A DNA stretch of 64,000 nucleotides, taken from assembly GCA_009937425.1 (NCBI GenBank), contig JAACFO010000003.1, forward strand, positions 1 to 64,000. The letters run 5' to 3'. The position numbers were made by a program, and so were the translations under genes. Below the pieces are notes generated by a model, which searched no databases, was not told the DNA's origin, and saw only the letters and a list, made by a program, of their open reading frames with translations. Below, in pieces: positions 58,303-64,000 of the stretch. Position 1 is the stretch's first letter. Each line of letters starts with the position of its first letter. This DNA comes from Gammaproteobacteria bacterium (lineage in GTDB: Bacteria > Pseudomonadota > Gammaproteobacteria > HK1).

Positions 58303-58359
58303 CAAGAGGTACCGGGCACCTCTTGCCTTATTAAGGCAAGAGGTGCCCGGTACCTCTTG
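58303..58359. repeat. 57-bp near-perfect palindrome (28-bp arms, 1-nt centre)
   Basis: caagaggtaccgggcacctcttgcctta-t-taaggcaagaggtgcccggtacctcttg. Confidence 0.85.
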
Positions 58360-58361
58360 AC

Positions 58362-58721
58362 TTATTTGCTGTTGGTGAGCTCGCGTTTTCTGCGGGTGAC
58401 GTAGTCTTGTAGAGCTTCGTCGATTCCGGGGGTCAGTTCAGGTTGCTGGTATTCGCGTAGTAATTGCTTCCAGATCGTGTTGGCGCGTTGCGCCGTGCTT
58501 TGGGCGCCCGATTCCTGCCAGGTCTCGTAATTGCTCCAGTCCGAGACCAACGGTGTATGAAAAGCGTCCTCATAGCGATCCAGTGTGTGCGGCGTGCCGA
58601 AGAAATGGCCGCCGGGATCCACCTCGGCGATGGTCGCGAGCCCGAGGGTCTGCTCGTCGACCGCCATGGGCTTCAGGTATTCCAGCATCATCTGCAGCAT
58701 CTCGGCATCGAAGCGGATCAT
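58362..58721 (-). pseudogene. C-terminal fragment of a third MttB-family gene
   Basis: FDAEMLQMMLEYLKPMAVDEQTLGLATIAEVDPGGHFFGTPHTLDRYEDAFHTPLVSDWSNYETW... aligns only with the last ~119 residues of the two full copies. Confidence 0.8.
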
Positions 58722-58787
58722 GATCTATTCGCAGCAATCGCTATGCTATCGTGCGCCGTCACCGTTACCGAGTGGGGAGAGTGAAGA

Positions 58788-61208
58788 ATGAAAAGCCATG
58801 CGCGTGTAGCCGTCATCGGTGGTGGTGTCACGGGTTGCAGCATTCTCTATCACCTGGCCAAGGCCGGATGGCGCGACGCGGTGCTGCTGGAACGATCGGA
58901 GCTCACCTCCGGTTCCACCTGGCACGCCGCCGGTGGCACCAGCGCGCTCACCGGAAGCGCCAACATGAGCACGCTGCACAAGTACAGCTTCGAGCTCTAC
59001 CCGAAGATCGAGCAAGAGACTGGTCAGTCCTGCGGCTTTCATCCCGTCGGTCGAATCGCCCTGGCGCGCACCGAAGCTCGCGTCGAGGAGATCAAAATTC
59101 TCAAGGCCAAGGCGCGGCGAGTGGGCCTCGATCCGGTTTTCCTGAGTAACGAGGAAGCCATGGAGCGAGCACCCATCCTGGACTTGAGCGGAGTCCGGGC
59201 GGTGCTCTTCGACCCCGCCGCTGGACACGTGGATCCCAGCGGCGTCACCCAGGCCTTCGCCGCGGGAGCGCGCCTGCACGGGGCGGAGATCTACCGCCAA
59301 TGCCCGGTAATAAAGACCAATCCCCGCCCCGACGGGAGCTGGGAGGTGGTGACCGAGCAGGGCTCTGTTGTCGCCGAGCACATCGTCAACGCCGCCGGGC
59401 TGTGGGCCCGGGAGGTAGCGGCGCTGGCGGGCGCCTGGCTGCCGCTGATGCCGGTGGAGCATCACTACTTCGTTACCGAGAATATCCCGGTGCTGGAGGA
59501 GCTGGACCACGAGATCCCCATGATCGGCGACGCCGACGCGGAGTTCTACATGCGCCAGGAAGGCAAGGGTCTGCTGCTCGGCGCCTACGAGAATACCTGC
59601 ACCCATTGGTCGGAACACGGCACGCCTGCGGATTTTGGCCATGAGTTGCTAGCTGATGATTTGGATCGCATCGAGCGAAACCTCACCCAGGCCGTGGAGA
59701 GCATTCCGGTGCTCGGCACCGCCGGCATCAAGCGCGTGGTCAATGGCCCGATGATCTTCTCGCCGGATCTGAATCCGCTCCTCGGCCCCTATCCCGGTCT
59801 CAGAAACTACTGGTGCGCGTGCGGCGTGATGACGGCCTTCAGTCAGGCCGGCGCCGTCGGCATGCTGCTCACGAACTGGATGACGGAGGATGATCCCGGC
59901 CTGGATGTATTCATGTGGGACGTGACCCGATTCGGCCCATGGGCCGGCAAGTCCTATACCCGGGCGCGCACCGCGGACATGTACTCCACCCGCTTCAAGA
60001 CCATCTACCCGTACGAGGATCGGCAGGCGGGACGGCCGGTCAAAACGACGCCGATTTTCGAAGTGCAGAAAGCCAGGGGAGCCGTGTTCGGCGCCAACTA
60101 TGGTCTCGAATATCCCCTGTGGTACGCCGCCGACGGCAAGCAGCAGGCGGACAATTTCACCTTCCGGCGCCCCAACTGGTTCGAATCCGTGGGCGAGGAG
60201 TGCCGCGCCTTGCGTTCCGGCGTGGGACTCCTGGAAGTGTCCACCTACGCCAAGTACCGAATATCGGGGCCGAAGGCCGAGAGCTGGCTCGATCATGTGC
60301 TGGCCAACACCGTACCCAGGGAAGCCGGCCGGGTCGTCTTGAGTCCCATGCTCAATCCCCGCGGCCGCCTGGTGGGCGACTTCACCGTCAGCCGGCTCGG
60401 CGACGAGGAGTTTTTCCTGGTGGGCTCCGGCGCCATGGAACGCTTTCACCTGCGCTGGTGGGATCGGTGGTTGCCGGCCGATGGTGTGGTCGTGGAGAGT
60501 CTTACGCCGCGCTGGGTCGGATTCAACATCGCCGGTCCGAAGGCCAGAACGCTACTGGAACGCCTTTGCGATGTGGATGTCTCCGGCGACGCCTTCCCCT
60601 TTCTCACCGCCCAACCGATGGAAGTGGGGCCCGTGCGTGAAGCCGTCGTGCTGCGCATTTCCTTCACCGGTGAGCTGGGCTACGAGATGTTCTTTCCTCC
60701 CGAGTATCAGCGCCCGCTGCTGGCGGCCATCGAGGAAGCCGGCGAAGACCTGGGGCTCAGGCTGGTGGGCAGCCGCGCACTGGCGTCGCTGCGCATCGAG
60801 AAGAGCTTTCCCAGCTGGGGCGCGGAACTGTCACCGGACTACTCGCCCTTCGACGCGTGCTTGGATCGATTCGTCAAGCTCGACAAGACCGACTTCGTTG
60901 GCCGCGACGCGGCACTCAGACTCAAGCAACAGGAACCCGCCTACCGGCTGACGGCGATGGAGGTGGATGCCGAGGATGCCGATGCCTGGGGTGGCGAACC
61001 CGTACTGCGCGACGGCGAATACGTGGGCTACGTGAGCTCCGCGGCCTTCGGGCACTGCGCCGGCAAGAGCCTGGCGCTGGGTTACTTGAAAAGCGATGTG
61101 GCACGCGAGGCGGGAGATCTCAGTATCGAGCTCGTCGGAGAAAGCCGAGGGGTGCGCACATTGGCGGAGGCGGCGGTGGATCCGAAAGGCGATCGCATGC
61201 GCGACTGA
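58788..61208 (+). CDS. FAD-dependent oxidoreductase with GcvT-like C-terminus (dimethylglycine/sarcosine dehydrogenase family)
   Basis: VAVIGGGVTGCSILYHLAKAGW, STWHAAGGTSALTGS, C-terminal aminomethyltransferase-like ELGYEMFFPPEYQRPLLAAI. Confidence 0.9.
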   Translation: MKSHARVAVIGGGVTGCSILYHLAKAGWRDAVLLERSELTSGSTWHAAGGTSALTGSANMSTLHKYSFELYPKIEQETGQSCGFHPVGRIALARTEARVEEIKILKAKARRVGLDPVFLSNEEAMERAPILDLSGVRAVLFDPAAGHVDPSGVTQAFAAGARLHGAEIYRQCPVIKTNPRPDGSWEVVTEQGSVVAEHIVNAAGLWAREVAALAGAWLPLMPVEHHYFVTENIPVLEELDHEIPMIGDADAEFYMRQEGKGLLLGAYENTCTHWSEHGTPADFGHELLADDLDRIERNLTQAVESIPVLGTAGIKRVVNGPMIFSPDLNPLLGPYPGLRNYWCACGVMTAFSQAGAVGMLLTNWMTEDDPGLDVFMWDVTRFGPWAGKSYTRARTADMYSTRFKTIYPYEDRQAGRPVKTTPIFEVQKARGAVFGANYGLEYPLWYAADGKQQADNFTFRRPNWFESVGEECRALRSGVGLLEVSTYAKYRISGPKAESWLDHVLANTVPREAGRVVLSPMLNPRGRLVGDFTVSRLGDEEFFLVGSGAMERFHLRWWDRWLPADGVVVESLTPRWVGFNIAGPKARTLLERLCDVDVSGDAFPFLTAQPMEVGPVREAVVLRISFTGELGYEMFFPPEYQRPLLAAIEEAGEDLGLRLVGSRALASLRIEKSFPSWGAELSPDYSPFDACLDRFVKLDKTDFVGRDAALRLKQQEPAYRLTAMEVDAEDADAWGGEPVLRDGEYVGYVSSAAFGHCAGKSLALGYLKSDVAREAGDLSIELVGESRGVRTLAEAAVDPKGDRMRD

Positions 61209-61219
61209 GGTCGCAGGCC

Positions 61220-62797
61220 TTACATGTCGTAGTCGAGTAGATCGGGGCCTGCGTCTATTTCCGCCTTTCGCCGCGTCACGTATTCCTCCAGGGCCTCGCG
61301 TATGCCCGGGTCCAGAGGCGGTGGCTCGTACTCCGCGAGTAGCTGCTTCCACACTGCATTGGCGCGCTGGGTTACCGTGAGTGCGCCACCGTCCTCCCAG
61401 CTTTCGAAGTTCTGCCAATCCGAGACGATGGGCTCATAGAAAGCCGTCTCGAAACGCGCCAAAGTGTGGGTGGCGCCGAAGAAATGCCCGCCCGGCTCCA
61501 CCTCCGCGATGGCATCCAGGGCCAGGGCCTCCTCGTCGACCGTCACCGGCGTGAGGTACTCGGCCATCATCTGCAGCATCTCCGCATCGATGATGAGTTT
61601 CTCGAAAGATGCCGTGAGACCACCCTCGAGCCAACCACCCGCGTGGAAAACCAGATTGGTGTGACCCATGACGGCGGCCCAGATGGACATTTCACTCTCA
61701 TAGGCGGCCTGAGCGTCGACCACGTTGGAGGCGTTGGTGCTGCTGGAGCGAAACGGCACATTGTATCGGCGAGCGAGCTGGGCGCCGGCTTGGGTGGCCT
61801 TCACGTACTCCGGTGTACCGAAGGCCGGTGCACCGGATTTCATATCCACATTGGAAGTAAAGCCGCCGTAAACCACCGGAGTACCCGGTCGGATGATCTG
61901 GCAAAGCATCATGCCGAAAAGCGCTTCCGCATTTTGCTGGGTGAGCGCGCCGGCAATAGTAGTGGGGGCCATGGCGCCGAGAAGCGTAAACGGTGTCACC
62001 ACCACCGGCTGCCCCGCAAGCGCGAGCTCGGTAAGACCAGCGGACATATTACCGTCCAATTGCCGGGGTGAATTGGTGTTGATGTTGCCCATGGTGACCA
62101 CATGATTGGGCATATCCTCGTATTCGATGCCGTGCACGATGCACTGCATCTCGAGTGCGTCCCTGGCGCGATAGCCGCCGAGTAGATTGGCGCTCCAGAC
62201 CTTGTCGTGGAGCGTGACGGCCGCGTAGTTCCTGTCCAGGTGCCGCGTCTCCGCGGGCAGGTCCAGTGGTTCGAAGGAGCCGCTGCCGCCCAGGTGAATG
62301 ATGTCCAGACTTTGCAGCACTTTCGTGAAGTCGCACATCTCCGCGAAGGTACCGGCGCGGCGCCCGCGATCCAGATCCGTGACGAAGGACGGCCCGCCTA
62401 CGGGTCCGAAGTTAACGTGATTGCCTCCGAGGGTGACGGATTTGGCCGGATTACGCGCTTTGATGGTGAAGTTCGAGGGTGCCAGGGCCATGAACTCGGC
62501 CACCATGCCCGGATCGCAGCGCACCATGCGATCGTCGTCGTTCACCTCAGCACCCGCCGCGGCCATACGCTCCCTGGCATCGGTACCGAGCACCTTGATG
62601 CCGATCTCCGAGAGCACGCGTAGCGAAGCCGTGTGGATAGCCTCCACGTGATCGGCGCTCAGCACCTCGATGGGCGGATAGGGATTGGTTAGATTCCGCC
62701 AGGGCAGGCGCGGGATCTGGCTGGCTTTTTCGCGACGCTCCTGACGTTCACGACGGCGGGTGGCTCGGCTCATGGCGCGCGTATCATCCCACGTCAA
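61220..62797 (-). CDS. trimethylamine/quaternary amine methyltransferase (MttB family, non-pyrrolysine), second copy
   Basis: LPWRNLTNPYPPIEVLSADHVEAIHTASLRVLSEIGIKVLG...VVYGGFTSNVDMKSGAPAFGTPEYVKA...HFFGATHTLARFETAFYEP; no in-frame TAG. Confidence 0.88.
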   Translation of the reverse strand: MTWDDTRAMSRATRRRERQERREKASQIPRLPWRNLTNPYPPIEVLSADHVEAIHTASLRVLSEIGIKVLGTDARERMAAAGAEVNDDDRMVRCDPGMVAEFMALAPSNFTIKARNPAKSVTLGGNHVNFGPVGGPSFVTDLDRGRRAGTFAEMCDFTKVLQSLDIIHLGGSGSFEPLDLPAETRHLDRNYAAVTLHDKVWSANLLGGYRARDALEMQCIVHGIEYEDMPNHVVTMGNINTNSPRQLDGNMSAGLTELALAGQPVVVTPFTLLGAMAPTTIAGALTQQNAEALFGMMLCQIIRPGTPVVYGGFTSNVDMKSGAPAFGTPEYVKATQAGAQLARRYNVPFRSSSTNASNVVDAQAAYESEMSIWAAVMGHTNLVFHAGGWLEGGLTASFEKLIIDAEMLQMMAEYLTPVTVDEEALALDAIAEVEPGGHFFGATHTLARFETAFYEPIVSDWQNFESWEDGGALTVTQRANAVWKQLLAEYEPPPLDPGIREALEEYVTRRKAEIDAGPDLLDYDM

Positions 62798-63041
62798 TCA
62801 GAGAGAAAGCCAGCCACGCCGTGAACTTCCCGTGGTCGACACGGCGCTTCGTTTGCGGACCCTGTGGCGATGGGCTATCGTGCCGGCTACAACAAGAACA
62901 TGGCCGAAACGGGCCCGGAATCCGAGGTATCTACCGGGCTCAACAACTAGAACAACAGAGGATCACGGGAACGATCCTGGCCTGAACGATCGTCGGGCTA
63001 TCGGGATCAATATACGGATCCGGCGTGGAGGAGCCCGTCTC

Positions 63042-63974
63042 ATGCTAGTTTTTGTCGCGAAGCGATTCGGCTTCATGATTGTCACCATGCTCGTGGTGTC
63101 GATGCTCCTGTTCCTGCTCCTGGAAATCAATGTCGACGGTGTGGCGACCAAGGTTCTGGGGCCGTACTCCTCCCAGGAATCCCGCGAGATTTGGCTACAG
63201 GAAAACGGCTATCGCGATCCGCTGGTGCTGCGCTATGGCCGTTGGCTCGGAAACGCCGCCGTGGGGGACTTCGGCGACTCGGTTCGCTTCAAGGTGCCAG
63301 TGGGTGACGTGATGTGGCCGCGGCTGTGGAATACCGCCATCCTGGGCTTCTGGACCTTCGCGTTGATGATCCCGTTGTCACTGACATTGGGAGTATTGGC
63401 GGGCATGAGGGAGGGTTCCAAACTCGATCGCACGATTTCCGTGACCGGCATCGCCACCACCTCGGTGCCCGAGTTCGCCAGCGCCGTATTCTTGTCCGCG
63501 ATATTCGTTTTCTGGCTCAAATGGCTGCCGGGCACCAGCAGCATGTCGGGTGGCTTCAGGTTCAAAGAGCTCGTGCTGCCGATCATGGTGTTGGTGATCT
63601 ACGATTTCGGCTACGTGGCGCGCATGACCCGCGCTTCCATGTCCGAGGTGATGACCACCCATTACATTCGCACGGCCGTCCTCAAGGGTCTGCCTTATCG
63701 GCAGGTGATCATCAAGCACGCGCTGCGAAACGCCCTCATCGCACCGTTCACCGTCATCATGCTGCAGGTCAACTGGCTGCTTTCTGGTGTCATCGTGGTG
63801 GAGTTCTTTTTTGCTTATAAAGGTTTCGGTGCGTTGCTCCTGGAAGCATCGCTCAATCAGGACATTTTCATGATCGAGGCATGCGCCATGGTGGCCGTGT
63901 TCGTGGCGGTAGGTACGCAGACGATCGCCGACATCGGCTACACCTATCTCAATCCGCGTATCCGGTTCAGCTGA
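63042..63974 (+). CDS. peptide-type ABC transporter permease (DppB-like)
   Basis: MLVFVAKRFGFMIVTMLVVSMLLFLLL...ARMTRASMSEVMTTHYIRTAVLKGLPYRQVIIKHALRNALIAPFTV; start trimmed to ATG at 63042. Confidence 0.9.
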   Translation: MLVFVAKRFGFMIVTMLVVSMLLFLLLEINVDGVATKVLGPYSSQESREIWLQENGYRDPLVLRYGRWLGNAAVGDFGDSVRFKVPVGDVMWPRLWNTAILGFWTFALMIPLSLTLGVLAGMREGSKLDRTISVTGIATTSVPEFASAVFLSAIFVFWLKWLPGTSSMSGGFRFKELVLPIMVLVIYDFGYVARMTRASMSEVMTTHYIRTAVLKGLPYRQVIIKHALRNALIAPFTVIMLQVNWLLSGVIVVEFFFAYKGFGALLLEASLNQDIFMIEACAMVAVFVAVGTQTIADIGYTYLNPRIRFS

Positions 63975-64000
63975 GGGAGCGACGACCATGGCAGAAGCAA

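Overview
64 kb of GC-rich proteobacterial chromosome with dense metabolic content. I saw no rRNA, tRNA, CRISPR array, integrase or intact transposase. Blocks from left to right: (i) GST, VOC protein, a lactate-dehydrogenase-like gene remnant, a large SAM-cyclase-AAA-TPR protein, two convergent homocysteine S-methyltransferase paralogs, DUF1326 and formyltransferase-like genes; (ii) a complete minus-strand nqrABCDEF operon plus a CBS gene, in which NqrB appears to lack the canonical FMN-acceptor Thr; (iii) a cytochrome cd1 nitrite reductase cluster (nirS, NapC/NirT-type tetraheme cytochrome, diheme cytochrome c, CxxCH/TPR-like protein, small Cys-rich protein, cupredoxin) with four FNR/DNR-like boxes and no heme d1 synthesis genes in view; (iv) a phnDCEE-type transporter, an amidase and PutA; (v) histidine utilisation genes hutU, hutG, hutI, hutF and hutH spread over both strands, interrupted by tandem cyclase/TolB-like/TPR genes and a collapsed ghost copy of one of them; (vi) small genes, dienelactone hydrolase, SYLF protein, SDR, CysQ-like phosphatase and quinone oxidoreductase; (vii) a methylated-amine-type island with two full MttB-family genes, a third truncated copy, a GcvT/dimethylglycine-dehydrogenase-like flavoprotein and a split peptide-type ABC transporter. 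All calls come from reading the sequence and ORF translations; no database searches were run.
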